From the NCBI GenBank assembly GCA_947478175.1, contig CANJUQ010000011.1, positions 1 through 56,291 on the forward strand: a stretch of DNA of 56,291 nucleotides, given 5' to 3'. Under the pieces are notes generated by a model that worked only from the letters and a program-made list of their open reading frames with translations, made no database searches and had not been told where the DNA came from. Source of the DNA: Thiotrichales bacterium. GTDB lineage: Bacteria; Pseudomonadota; Gammaproteobacteria; Francisellales; CACEW01. A program made the translations under genes and the position numbers. Shown one piece after another: positions 35,313 to 44,277 of this stretch; positions within the stretch are counted from its first letter, which is position 1, and each line of letters opens with the position of its first letter.

Positions 35313-36743
35313 TCATATCATATTGGTTGTTTTTCTACAAACATGGGGCTCGTTCATCATCAAAGGTACGCAAGAATTAACGCCTAATAAATCACCCAAT
35401 TTTTTGACAAGCTCTTGGGCCAAAGTTTCAATCACAGACAAACTCTCCCCTTCTACCATCACTCTTAACAAAGGCTCTGTCCCCGAGGGCCTAAGCAAAA
35501 CACGGCCTTTACCGTTTAATTTTTTCTGAGCCAAAACAGCCTGGTCTTCTAATAAATTTAACTGCTCTTTAGATAATTTTTGATTCAAAGGCATATTTAA
35601 TAAAACTTGAGGCACTTTTGTCATGCCTAATAAACATTCTCTTAGACTTAACTGAAGCTTTTTCATGACCGTCAGCACTTGCAAAGCGGCAACGATACCA
35701 TCCCCTGTCGTCGTCGAATCCAGCCAAATAATATGACCTGAAGATTCACCGCCTAAAAGCCATTGTCGATTTTTTAATTCCATCATGACATGACGATCGC
35801 CCACAGACGCTCTAACAAACGGTATTTTTTCTCGAGCAAGGGCTTGCTCTAAACCAAAATTACTCATCAGGGTTCCAACCACGCCACCCCCAGACTTAAA
35901 TTTACCCTCACGCAGACAATCTTTAGCCAAGAGATACACAATCTCATCACCGTCTACCAATTGACCTGCTTGATCAACCATGATGACCCGATCTCCATCA
36001 CCATCAAAGGCAATGCCAAAATCTGCTTTTTCTAGTAACACTTTCTTTTGCAAATTTTGAGGCGATGTCGAACCATAATCCGCATTGATATTTAAACCAT
36101 CTGGACTTGTGCCCATTAAAATTACTTCAGCCCCCAGTTCTTCAAACACCTGGGGCGCAATGTGATAAGTCGCGCCATGAGCACAATCTAAAATAATTTT
36201 AAAAGGCCTCAGATCAAAAAAATAAGGCGTAGAAGCCTTACAAAATTCTATATATCTTCCCGCGGCATCACTGACTTCTTTAACCGGGCCTATTTTTTCA
36301 GGATCAAATAAAGTCGGTGGAGCCCTGTCAGATAAATACAAACTTAAAGTGGTTTCGATAGCCTGTTCTAACGCATCAGATAATTTGGCCCCATCCGATC
36401 CAAAAAATTTAATCCCATTGTCATAGTGCGGATTATGAGACGCAGAGATAACAATCCCAGCTTCTGCATGAAAAGCCCGTGTTAAATAAGCCACACCGGG
36501 TGTTGGCATCACACCCAATAAATAAACTTCAACGCCAACCGCAGATAATCCAGCCTCTAAAGCGGATTCAATCATGTGCCCTGAACGACGCGTATCACGC
36601 CCAATCACAACACGTGCTTTGGGCTGATGTTGTTTTAAAACTCTCCCCGCTGCCATGCCTAGTTTCACTAAAAATTCTGGAATCATGGGGAACTCACCCA
36701 CCCGTGCGCGAATCCCATCGGTCCCAAAAAACTGCTTTGTCAT
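35313..36743 (-). CDS. glmM: Phosphoglucosamine mutase
   Basis: GlmM converts glucosamine-6-phosphate to glucosamine-1-phosphate for peptidoglycan and LPS. The protein has the start FGTDGIRA, the phosphoserine loop ISASHNPHYDNGIKFFG, the metal site AFDGDGDRVI, sugar-binding GGESSGHI, and the phosphate-binding RPSGTEPLLRVM. At 476 residues it is about 30 longer than typical, because a C-terminal tail of about 25 residues (after KKLGDLL) is added. It lies upstream of the antitoxin gene by 40 bases and downstream of murE, so cell-wall genes cluster here. Confidence 0.96.
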   Translation of the reverse strand: MTKQFFGTDGIRARVGEFPMIPEFLVKLGMAAGRVLKQHQPKARVVIGRDTRRSGHMIESALEAGLSAVGVEVYLLGVMPTPGVAYLTRAFHAEAGIVISASHNPHYDNGIKFFGSDGAKLSDALEQAIETTLSLYLSDRAPPTLFDPEKIGPVKEVSDAAGRYIEFCKASTPYFFDLRPFKIILDCAHGATYHIAPQVFEELGAEVILMGTSPDGLNINADYGSTSPQNLQKKVLLEKADFGIAFDGDGDRVIMVDQAGQLVDGDEIVYLLAKDCLREGKFKSGGGVVGTLMSNFGLEQALAREKIPFVRASVGDRHVMMELKNRQWLLGGESSGHIIWLDSTTTGDGIVAALQVLTVMKKLQLSLRECLLGMTKVPQVLLNMPLNQKLSKEQLNLLEDQAVLAQKKLNGKGRVLLRPSGTEPLLRVMVEGESLSVIETLAQELVKKLGDLLGVNSCVPLMMNEPHVCRKTTNMI

Positions 36744-36770
36744 GGCTATGCCCCTGTAAAAATAAAATCC

Positions 36771-38291
36771 CTAAAAACTAAAAATATAATCTCTCTCATC
36801 AAAATCATGCCGAATATTATTAATCTCTAAATAAGTCTCATGGCCTTTTCCCGCCAATAAAATTAAATCTTCTGGCGCCGCTGTTTGGCACGCCCATTGA
36901 ATGGCCTCAGCTCGGTCAGGTATTAATTCATAATTCTGAAAAGCAAAACCTGCTTTAATATCTGCTTGAATCTGAGCGGGATCTTCAGATCGCGAATTAT
37001 CTCCAGTCACTATGACTCGATCTGCTAATTTCTCAGCAATCCTAGCCATCAACGGCCTTTTCGTTCGATCTCGATCACCCCCACAGCCGAATAACACCCA
37101 GAGTTTCCCCCTCGTGTGACCTCGCAAAGTTTTTAAAACTTTCTCCATGGCATCCGGCGTATGCGCATAATCAATCACGACGGTTGGATGATTTATTTTC
37201 TGAAAAATCTCCATCCTGCCTTTCGGCGGAATAAGACCCGGTGTTTTATTTTTGATGCTTTCTAGAGAAACACCCATCCCCACTAAAGCACTCACGACTG
37301 CCAAATAATTACTGAGATTAAATTCACCCATGAGATTTAATTGGGTTTCAAAAGAGCCCATAGGGGTTTCTATTTTTAATTCATAACCCATAGTCAAAAG
37401 CCGAGAATGGGAAATCCAGATATCTGATTTTTTATTCAATTTATTTAAAAAATTTAACCCATAAGTCAGAACAGGCACTCCAGGGTGAGCGGCTTTGTGC
37501 ATCACATCACTCCAAGGATCATCATTATTTAAAATAATTTGCTTCAAGCTTTCAAAGCTAAATAATTTAGCTTTTGCTTGGGCATAATTTTCAAGATTAT
37601 CGTGATAATCCAAATGGTCTTGCGTCAAATTAGTAAAAATCGCCGTCGTAATAGGAATAGCCCTGAGCCGATCTTGATCCAATCCATGAGAAGAGGCTTC
37701 TAAACAAATGACTCGAGCGCCTTCATCTATTAATTTTTTAAATAAACAGGCCGTTTTTAAAGGGTCTGGCGTATTGATATGTGTGTCTTTTAAATTCCCC
37801 AAGAAACCCGCCCCCAGAGAACCCATCACACCACAAGGCCATTGGGATAAAAACTGTGCCAATAAAGTACTAATGGTCGTTTTTCCATTGGTTCCTGTCA
37901 CAGCTAAAATGGGCAATTCAGAATTTTTAAGATTTTCTAATCCAGCAAAAAACAAGCCTAAATCAGGCAAATAATTTTTTAGATTTTTAATTTGTAAACT
38001 CAAAACAGATAAATCAGATAAACCCTCTTTAGGGAGCACCCCTTCTTCAATCAAAATAGCCACGGCCCCTTGTTGAATTGCCTCTGGAATAAACAGCACC
38101 CCATCTAATTTTTCACCTTTGAGCGCTACAAAGACAAAGCCTGGCTGAACTTCTCTTGAATCCATTGTCAGACCCAAAACAGGGTGATTTTTGAAAGACG
38201 TAAACTGGGAAATATTTAGATTAAAAAAATTGATTAAATCTAAAAGATTTTTAGGTTCTTTTTTAAGCGCTTGTCTAGAAAAATTATTCAC
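36771..38291 (-). CDS. murE: UDP-MurNAc-tripeptide synthetase MurE
   Basis: MurE adds the third peptide residue, usually meso-diaminopimelate in Gram-negatives, to UDP-MurNAc-Ala-Glu. The 506-residue ligase shows the DSREVQPGFVFVALKG start, the ATP site TGTNGKTTISTLLA, EASSHGLDQ, NLTQDHLDYH, the middle-C linker DYAHTPDAMEKVL and the C-terminal GKGHETY. The DNPR box that selects diaminopimelate is DNSR here. The gene usually lies in the dcw cluster beside ftsI and murF; here it is next to glmM and overlaps the peptide transporter gene by eight bases. Confidence 0.95.
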   Translation of the reverse strand: MNNFSRQALKKEPKNLLDLINFFNLNISQFTSFKNHPVLGLTMDSREVQPGFVFVALKGEKLDGVLFIPEAIQQGAVAILIEEGVLPKEGLSDLSVLSLQIKNLKNYLPDLGLFFAGLENLKNSELPILAVTGTNGKTTISTLLAQFLSQWPCGVMGSLGAGFLGNLKDTHINTPDPLKTACLFKKLIDEGARVICLEASSHGLDQDRLRAIPITTAIFTNLTQDHLDYHDNLENYAQAKAKLFSFESLKQIILNNDDPWSDVMHKAAHPGVPVLTYGLNFLNKLNKKSDIWISHSRLLTMGYELKIETPMGSFETQLNLMGEFNLSNYLAVVSALVGMGVSLESIKNKTPGLIPPKGRMEIFQKINHPTVVIDYAHTPDAMEKVLKTLRGHTRGKLWVLFGCGGDRDRTKRPLMARIAEKLADRVIVTGDNSRSEDPAQIQADIKAGFAFQNYELIPDRAEAIQWACQTAAPEDLILLAGKGHETYLEINNIRHDFDERDYIFSF

Positions 38292-39723
38292 GAAAAACCA
38301 TCAATCGGCGCATCCAAGGAAGCGCCAATAGTGCTACGAGCATCACGACAAAAACAATAGCAGCGACTTTAAAAAACCCATGTTCATAAATCAAATCAAT
38401 TTCTTGAGAATTAATAACACCGGGTGCAATAGAACTTAACTGGGCCATGAGTGCACCTATGTAAGCTGAAAAAGCACTGGATAGTAACCAAAAGCCCATA
38501 AACGTCGCTTGTAACTTAGCGGGCGCTAAATCTGTCACTAAAAAAGTAATACTCGGGAAAATCGCCAACTCTCCCAGGCCTAATACAAAATAACCTAGTA
38601 ACAACAACCAAAAAGGTGCATTCCAGATTAAAAAACTAGGAATAGAAGCCGCCAACGCTGACAGACCAAAAATCACAAAACTTAGTGCACCAAAAAATAA
38701 ACCCAGAATCACCAAAACATGAGGACTAGGGTGTTTATTTTTCTTACCCAAATACCGCCAGAATGGCGCGATGATCAACAGGGATAAAGAAATAAAAATA
38801 GGCTCAAAAGACGCGAACCATTCCGGAGGAATCTCAAATCCAAAAACATGCCGATTGATTTCTCGATCTAAAAAAAGCTCTATCGACGTGTTGACCTGAC
38901 GAGAACAGGCAAAATAAAAAATCGAAAAAATGACAAACAATGCAAAAGCCAAAATATGCCGGCGTTCTTGAGAATTTCGTCGAATAGCAAAAAAAATCAA
39001 TACAGAAAGCATTAAGAGCCCAAAAACCCACACAAAATCTGAAAAATATTGGGAATGTGAGAACATCCAAACCGCCCCCAACAACGCTAAAAAAATCAGC
39101 GCTAAACATAACCATTGGAAACTAGATTGTGCGGGCTTCTCACTCTGTAAAAACTGACCGAAGTATCGAAAATTCGATACATAAAAAATCAAACTTAAGC
39201 ACATCCCTACGGCACCGAAGATAAATCCTGCATGCCATCCCCACAAAGCTACAGCGGTACCAAAAACTAAAGGCCCTAATAGCGCCCCAATATTCATGCC
39301 AAAATAAAAAGTCGCAAACGCGCCTTCTTTTCGATCATCACCTACAGGGTACAACGTTCCCACTTGGCTAGCCGCATTGGCTTTAAATAAACCAATTCCA
39401 ACAACCACTAAAGCGAGACCTTCATAAATACAAGACAAGCCTGAAAAACACAGGACTATATTGCCCAAGATCAAAAATATAATTCCTAAGATCACCGCTT
39501 TTCGATAGCCTAAAACACGATCTGCTATAAATCCGCCAATCACTGGCAGGCCAAATCCCAAAGTGCTATAGACACCCGAAATGGCATACACATGGCTGTC
39601 GTTGAACAAAAAAACTTGTGCAAGATACAGCGTGATAACCGTCACAATACCGTAATAACAAAATCGATCTACCAGCTCAGAAAAACCTAAGATCCAAAGC
39701 CCTCTAGGGTGTCCCAATGTCAT
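38284..39723 (-). CDS. POT-family proton-dependent oligopeptide transporter
   Basis: A 479-residue inner-membrane MFS transporter of the POT/PTR type, importing di- and tripeptides with protons. The N-terminus has the GHPRGLW and LVDRFCYYGIVTVITLYL pattern (the E-x-x-E-R-F-x-Y-Y motif variant). FYFGMNIGALLGPL and GLGELAIFPS further on match family signatures. About 12-14 hydrophobic segments are seen. I chose the ATG at 39723; a GTG at 39735 adds four residues. Peptide uptake would suit a host-dependent lifestyle. It overlaps murE by eight bases. Confidence 0.88.
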   Translation of the reverse strand: MTLGHPRGLWILGFSELVDRFCYYGIVTVITLYLAQVFLFNDSHVYAISGVYSTLGFGLPVIGGFIADRVLGYRKAVILGIIFLILGNIVLCFSGLSCIYEGLALVVVGIGLFKANAASQVGTLYPVGDDRKEGAFATFYFGMNIGALLGPLVFGTAVALWGWHAGFIFGAVGMCLSLIFYVSNFRYFGQFLQSEKPAQSSFQWLCLALIFLALLGAVWMFSHSQYFSDFVWVFGLLMLSVLIFFAIRRNSQERRHILAFALFVIFSIFYFACSRQVNTSIELFLDREINRHVFGFEIPPEWFASFEPIFISLSLLIIAPFWRYLGKKNKHPSPHVLVILGLFFGALSFVIFGLSALAASIPSFLIWNAPFWLLLLGYFVLGLGELAIFPSITFLVTDLAPAKLQATFMGFWLLSSAFSAYIGALMAQLSSIAPGVINSQEIDLIYEHGFFKVAAIVFVVMLVALLALPWMRRLMVFRE

Positions 39724-39970
39724 TGATCCATGCACCTTTCAAACATCTTTCAAGCATCTGTCAAAATTAAGGGGCGTCAATATAGAGGATCTATAGAGAA
39801 GCTAAAAGTCATTCGAGAATAATTTTTGGATAATTAAATAATTTAATATTCGCCTTGTTTACAAATTTAATAATGATAAAATTTTTAAGAAAAAATAATT
39901 CTAATTCAAAAAAATCCCTCAAAAAAATCCCTCAGAAAAATCCAAAAAAAATCATAGGAAACCTCAAATA

Positions 39971-40213
39971 ATGCTCAATAAAAAACACCTCGACAATCTT
40001 TGCCAAAAACTCTCAGAAGCCTTACCAGATGGTCTCAGAGAGGGTAAAGAAAAATGCCAACAGCAATTTAAATCTATTTTACAAAGTGCTTTTGAAAAAT
40101 TAGATCTCGTCACTCGCGAAGACTTCGATCGACAAGCCAAATATTTACAAGAACTCAAAGAAAAACTGGCTGATCTAGAAGCGCGTTTAAATAATTGTCC
40201 GCCGTCTTCTTAA
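39971..40213 (+). CDS. ubiK: Ubiquinone biosynthesis accessory factor UbiK
   Basis: An 80-residue, mostly helical protein of the UbiK (YqiC) family. The C-terminal half REDFDRQAKYLQELKEKLADLEARL is a trimeric coiled coil typical of the family, and the N-terminal part has a membrane-interacting amphipathic character. UbiK helps the late ubiquinone pathway together with UbiJ. It starts a plus-strand group with comM, but a repeat element lies between them. Confidence 0.88.
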   Translation: MLNKKHLDNLCQKLSEALPDGLREGKEKCQQQFKSILQSAFEKLDLVTREDFDRQAKYLQELKEKLADLEARLNNCPPSS

Positions 40214-40248
40214 TCTCTTTTTTAATCTATTCCATTTAATTAATCCCC

Positions 40249-40275
40249 GTAGGGGCGAATCTTGTATTCGCCCTA
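40249..40275 (+). repeat. GTAGGGGC palindromic repeat, copy 4
   Basis: GTAGGGGCGAAT with the palindrome GGGCGAAT/ATTCGCCC around a short loop. It lies between ubiK and comM, about 35 bases after the ubiK stop. It could act as an mRNA hairpin between the two genes. Confidence 0.8.
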
Positions 40276-40361
40276 TTAGAGGGGTCATGTCAAAAAATTA
40301 ATTAAAAATTAAAAAAATAATTTCAAAAACAATCCATTTAAAAATAGGGTTCAAAAATAAA

Positions 40362-41879
40362 ATGCCAGGAAACACCTCCCCTCTCGCGATTATTAAAAGC
40401 CGTGCTCAGCAAGGCATTGAAGCCATTCCCGTCGACATAGAAGTTCATCTTTCATTAGGCCTACCGTGTATCACCGTCGTGGGCCTACCTGAAAAAGCTG
40501 TCAAAGAAAGCAAAGAACGAGTTCGATCAGCCATTTTAAATAGCGGTTTTGAATTCCCCGCTCGAAAAATCATTATTAATCTTGCACCCGCCGATTTACC
40601 GAAAGAAGGCGGTCGATTTGATTTAGCCATTGCGATTGGAATTTTAGCGGCATCTGGTCAAATCCCGCTTCCATCAACCAAAAATATTGAATTTGCAGGG
40701 GAGCTGGCCCTAGACGGCAGTTTGAGAGCCATTCCTGCCGCCCTGCCTTTTGCTTTTCACACTCAAAAATCAGGCCGCCAATTAATTCTCCCTGCCTCTA
40801 ATTCCAATGAAGCTGTTTTAATTGAAAACTTAGACTGCAAAATCGCAAATCATCTATTAGAAATCTGTGAACATCTTTCAGGAAAATCTCAACTTCGTTC
40901 TCCCGAAAAAAAACCCATGCAAATTAATTTAAAAATTCAGGCAGATTTTTCTGAAGTCAAAGGACAAATTCAAGCTAAAAGAGCCTTAGAAATCGCTGCA
41001 ACCGGCCATCACAATATTTTATTTGTGGGGCCCCCAGGAACTGGGAAATCCATGCTGGCCTCTCGAGTGACTGGAATTTTACCGCCCTTACTTCAAGAAG
41101 AAGCCTTAGAAGTCGCAACGATTGCTTCTATTAGGGGCCGCCCAAGACGCCCAGAACAATTTTATGAACGACCCTTTAGAAGCCCTCATCACACCGCTTC
41201 TCCTATTTCTTTAATTGGCGGCGGAAGTACGCCAAAACCGGGGGAGTTATCTTTGGCTCATCATGGGGTTTTATTTCTAGATGAGCTTCCAGAATTCGGC
41301 CGATCCGTCCTAGAAGTCATGCGAGAACCCTTAGAAACAGGCTCTGTTTCTATCTCTAGAGCCAATGCTCATGTCAGCTTTCCCGCCAAAGTTCAGCTAA
41401 TTGCTGCGATGAACCCTTGCCCCTGTGGCTATGCCACTTCAAAATTAAAAGCCTGTACTTGCTCACCTCAGCAAATAGATCGATACAGAAATCGCCTATC
41501 AGGGCCCTTATTAGATCGCATTGATTTACATCTTCATGTGCCAGAGATTGATCAAGAAACTTTACTCAGTCATGACAAATCTGAGTCTTCAGAAATTATT
41601 CAAGCTCGCGTGATCAAAGCTAGAAATATTCAAATAGCCAGACAAGGCAAACCCAATGCCCTATTAACCCCCCAAGAACTAGCTGTCTTTTGCGCGCTAT
41701 CTGCTGACGATCAATCTTGGCTCTCTCAAGTCATGTCTAGATTAAAACTCTCTGCCCGCAGTTTTCATCGATTACTAAAAGTTTCTAGAACGATTGCAGA
41801 TTTAGCTGAAGACCCAGACATAAAACAAATTCATTTAGCGGAGGCGATTTCACTGAGAGAAAGAAAATTAGGTGGGTAA
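40362..41879 (+). CDS. comM: ComM (YifB-like) AAA+ ATPase
   Basis: ComM is a hexameric DNA helicase of the Mg-chelatase-like family that promotes branch migration during natural transformation. The 505-residue protein has the N-terminal LonC-like domain (VDIEVHLSLGLPCITVVGLPEKAVKESKERV), an AAA+ core with Walker A FVGPPGTGKSML, Walker B VLFLDELPEF and a GCCxxxR-type insert CPCGY...CTC (near 340-355). A C-terminal helical lid is also present. It suggests the organism or its ancestors could take up DNA. Start ATG at 40362 has weak ribosome-site support. Confidence 0.94.
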   Translation: MPGNTSPLAIIKSRAQQGIEAIPVDIEVHLSLGLPCITVVGLPEKAVKESKERVRSAILNSGFEFPARKIIINLAPADLPKEGGRFDLAIAIGILAASGQIPLPSTKNIEFAGELALDGSLRAIPAALPFAFHTQKSGRQLILPASNSNEAVLIENLDCKIANHLLEICEHLSGKSQLRSPEKKPMQINLKIQADFSEVKGQIQAKRALEIAATGHHNILFVGPPGTGKSMLASRVTGILPPLLQEEALEVATIASIRGRPRRPEQFYERPFRSPHHTASPISLIGGGSTPKPGELSLAHHGVLFLDELPEFGRSVLEVMREPLETGSVSISRANAHVSFPAKVQLIAAMNPCPCGYATSKLKACTCSPQQIDRYRNRLSGPLLDRIDLHLHVPEIDQETLLSHDKSESSEIIQARVIKARNIQIARQGKPNALLTPQELAVFCALSADDQSWLSQVMSRLKLSARSFHRLLKVSRTIADLAEDPDIKQIHLAEAISLRERKLGG

Positions 41880-41894
41880 ACACAATCCTAAAAA

Positions 41895-41925
41895 TTGTTG
41901 ACAAATGACAACAAAAAAATAAAAT
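41895..41925 (+). promoter_or_regulatory. Promoter with overlapping inverted repeat
   Basis: A perfect -35 TTGACA (41898-41903), a 16-base spacer and a -10 TAAAAT (41920-41925) precede the two-gene module. TTGTTG (41895-41900) and CAACAA (41909-41914) form an inverted repeat with an 8-base gap across the -35 box. It looks like an operator, in keeping with the HTH protein encoded downstream. Confidence 0.65.
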
Positions 41926-41936
41926 AAGGCCTCAGC

Positions 41937-42185
41937 ATGAAACGTCCAAAACATCCCAATAAAGAAATTGAAAAGGCAATAAAAATGGCTATTTCCCAAG
42001 GCTGACATTATGTGCCTCCTGGAAAATCAGCTCATTGTTGGGGGCGCATTTTTTGTCCAAATAAATCAAGAGCAGGTTGCAAAATGTCTATCTGGTCGAC
42101 ACCAAGAAATACCTCAACACATGCGAGGCAAATTAATAAGATCATCTCTTATTGCGAACATCTACATCAGGAGTTTCTCTCATGA
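41937..42185 (+). pseudogene. Small conserved-type gene interrupted by an in-frame TGA
   Basis: From the ATG at 41937 the frame runs 82 codons to a TGA at 42183, except for one in-frame TGA at codon 23 (42003-42005). The sequence on both sides is coherent: KHPNKEIEKAIKMA before, then HCWGRIFCP and IWSTPRNTSTHARQI after it. I recall a widespread uncharacterised family with a KHPNKEIE start, a GW dipeptide, a WGxxxCP motif and an IWSTPRNP...HARQ end, often next to a helix-turn-helix gene. In that pattern the TGA takes the place of the Trp after Gly. It could be a one-base nonsense mutation (TGG to TGA) or a readthrough codon. The frame ends by overlapping the next start (ATGA). Confidence 0.65.
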
Positions 42186-42724
42186 AATCTTATGAATTCT
42201 CTTTAATTCTTACGGGTGTTGATGAAGAAACTGAAGGCCTTGAAGACGCTATTTTCGAAGCTGGCTGCGACGATTGTCTAATTAACTTCAGAGATGGCAC
42301 CGTATATTTGGATTTCGATAGAACCGCTAAATCATTTGAAAACGCTGTTCTTTCAGCAATTACAGCCCTTGAATCTGCTTCATTACCTATCAAAGTATCC
42401 AGTGTTTCACCAGATTCTCTCGTCAGCGCTTCCGAAATCGGCAAACGGCTCAATAAAGGTCGCCAAACCATTTCTCTTTGGGCTAAACGCGCAAGAAGTA
42501 AATCAAATCCATTTCCTGCGCCTATTTTTGGCCTTCGGACAAAAAGACCTTTATGGCGTTGGTGTGAAGTTGCGTGCTGGCTTCATGATCAACAACTAGT
42601 TAACAACGATGTGGTTGAGCTGGCAGAAGTCATTGAAGGCATTAATTCAGCCCTCATTGAGAGAAATCCAGTCATTAGAAAATTCAGAGATATTTCACTC
42701 AAGGCCATCGAGAAAAAAAATTAA
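42182..42724 (+). CDS. Helix-turn-helix protein of an uncharacterised two-gene module
   Basis: A 180-residue soluble protein. Residues 1-75 form an alpha/beta region with the pattern EAGCDDCLINFRDG. Residues ~85-140 look like a MerR/XRE-like helix-turn-helix (SASEIGKRLNKGRQTISLWAKRA), followed by PLWRWCEVACWL. I know this type as a common partner of the small gene upstream, but with no established function. The start overlaps the upstream frame by four bases, implying coupling. The promoter at 41898 carries an inverted repeat that the product may bind. A toxin-antitoxin role is possible but unproven. Confidence 0.75.
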   Translation: MKSYEFSLILTGVDEETEGLEDAIFEAGCDDCLINFRDGTVYLDFDRTAKSFENAVLSAITALESASLPIKVSSVSPDSLVSASEIGKRLNKGRQTISLWAKRARSKSNPFPAPIFGLRTKRPLWRWCEVACWLHDQQLVNNDVVELAEVIEGINSALIERNPVIRKFRDISLKAIEKKN

Positions 42725-42742
42725 AAAATCAATACAGTTTTC

Positions 42743-43711
42743 TCAAAACGCCAAACTCGTATCCCCGGCAGAATATCGCTCTATTACTTCACCTTTTTTA
42801 ATTAATAGGGCCCCCTGAGCATCGATCCCCATCGCTATCCCCATATGTTTCTCATGATGCTGTGTAAGGGTCACTTCTCGGCCTTTTAAATAATCCAATT
42901 CACTAAATCTTTCTAAAAAAGCACTGAGGCCTTTAGATTTAAATAAAATCAGATCTTTTTCTAATTGATTCAAAAAAGAAATAATTAACTTATTTCTATC
43001 TAATTCTAAATTTTTTAAGTTTTTTAAATCCACCAAACTAGCCACCGAGCTTTTTAAATCTTCTGGCGGCATGACATTAATTCCAATGCCAATAATAACT
43101 TTGGTTTCTGAGTGACTTTGAGCTCGAAGTTCAATCAAAATACCCCCTAATTTTTTATCACCTAAATAAAGATCATTCGGCCATTTTATTTTTAAATCCG
43201 GACGATTAATCACTGAAGCCAACGACACTGCAATCATTAAGCTAAATCCACTGAGCGTCGAAACATCTTCATAACAAGGATATAAATAAGACAATAAAAT
43301 ACTTTGACCAAAAGTAGCTTGCCAAGATCTTATAAATCTTCCACGCCCTGCTGTTTGGTACTCTGCAAGACAGACCCGAGGGGCCGATGAAATATCTAAC
43401 GGCAATAAATAATCATTCGTTGACGTGACAAATTCGAAGATATCCACGGGCATTTTTGTATTAAGCCCAGCTTGAATTTTCTCAGCATCTAATAAAATTA
43501 ACGGCTTTTTCAGGCGATAGCCCTGTGTTTTACTTACTTCTATTTCAGCCTGATAAGATTTCAAAGTATTCATTATTTTTGAAATTGCTGCTCGGGAAAT
43601 TCCTAAAGAACTTCCTAAATCATTTCCAGAATGAAACTGGCCATCTTTTAATAAAAACACGCAAGAAAATAGGCTAGGAGAAAGACGTTTAGATTTCACA
43701 ATTAATCTCAC
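42743..43711 (-). CDS. birA: Biotin-[acetyl-CoA carboxylase] ligase / repressor BirA
   Basis: BirA attaches biotin to the carrier protein of acetyl-CoA carboxylase and, with an HTH domain, represses biotin genes. The 322-residue protein has an N-terminal winged helix (LGSSLGISRAAISKIMNTL, about 33-52). Its ligase core has the SVSTN-like VTSTNDY, the biotin-adenylate loop TAGRGRFIRSW, and KWPNDLYLGDKKLGGILIE. A full HTH suggests the regulatory form. The small end domain is present but short. It stands alone, facing the two-gene module. Confidence 0.93.
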   Translation of the reverse strand: MRLIVKSKRLSPSLFSCVFLLKDGQFHSGNDLGSSLGISRAAISKIMNTLKSYQAEIEVSKTQGYRLKKPLILLDAEKIQAGLNTKMPVDIFEFVTSTNDYLLPLDISSAPRVCLAEYQTAGRGRFIRSWQATFGQSILLSYLYPCYEDVSTLSGFSLMIAVSLASVINRPDLKIKWPNDLYLGDKKLGGILIELRAQSHSETKVIIGIGINVMPPEDLKSSVASLVDLKNLKNLELDRNKLIISFLNQLEKDLILFKSKGLSAFLERFSELDYLKGREVTLTQHHEKHMGIAMGIDAQGALLIKKGEVIERYSAGDTSLAF

Positions 43712-43907
43712 ATTTTGATTTTTTTAGATATTCAAAATTTAACATTATTTAAACCTCTTATGAATCAATTTAAATCTGAATTTTTAAATAAAAAATTTAA
43801 TTAAAAAATTAAAAAAATCTGAAAATTCTAAAGATTCTAAATAGTCATTTTAAAATTCATTGTTTATGATCCGGCGCTTTTTTAAAACTAGGTTAGCTAA
43901 AAACATC

Positions 43908-44261
43908 ATGAACCAAATCGGACAGACTTATGAACGCCCTTGGGGGGCTTATAAAACATTAGAAATGGGCGATAATTTTCAAGTTAAAACTATTCAAGTT
44001 AATCCTGGCGGACGTCTTTCTCTGCAAAGCCATGAACATCGTTCAGAACATTGGATTGTTGCCAAAGGCACGGCTACCGTGACGGTCCAAGATAAAATTT
44101 CAAACTATGAAACCAACCAACATATTTATATTCCCAAGCAGGCCAAGCATCGCTTAGAAAATTTAACCCAAGAACCCATCGAAATTATCGAAGTTCAGCT
44201 GGGTGATTATCTTGGCGAAGATGATATTAAACGCTATGACGATATTTATGGCCGGTCTTAA
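43908..44261 (+). CDS. Cupin-type mannose-6-phosphate isomerase-like protein
   Basis: A 117-residue single-cupin protein. It resembles the C-terminal isomerase domain of bifunctional phosphomannose isomerase/GDP-mannose pyrophosphorylase, with ERPWGAYKTLE, the metal-binding HEHRSEHWIVAKGTA motif, IYIPKQAKHRLEN and the EVQLGDYLGEDDIKRYDD end. The nucleotidyltransferase half is absent, so it would be a stand-alone sugar-phosphate isomerase or related enzyme for LPS sugars. A frame extends upstream to 43860. The ATG at 43908 fits the family start better. Confidence 0.85.
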   Translation: MNQIGQTYERPWGAYKTLEMGDNFQVKTIQVNPGGRLSLQSHEHRSEHWIVAKGTATVTVQDKISNYETNQHIYIPKQAKHRLENLTQEPIEIIEVQLGDYLGEDDIKRYDDIYGRS

Positions 44262-44277
44262 TTAATTTTAATAAAAA

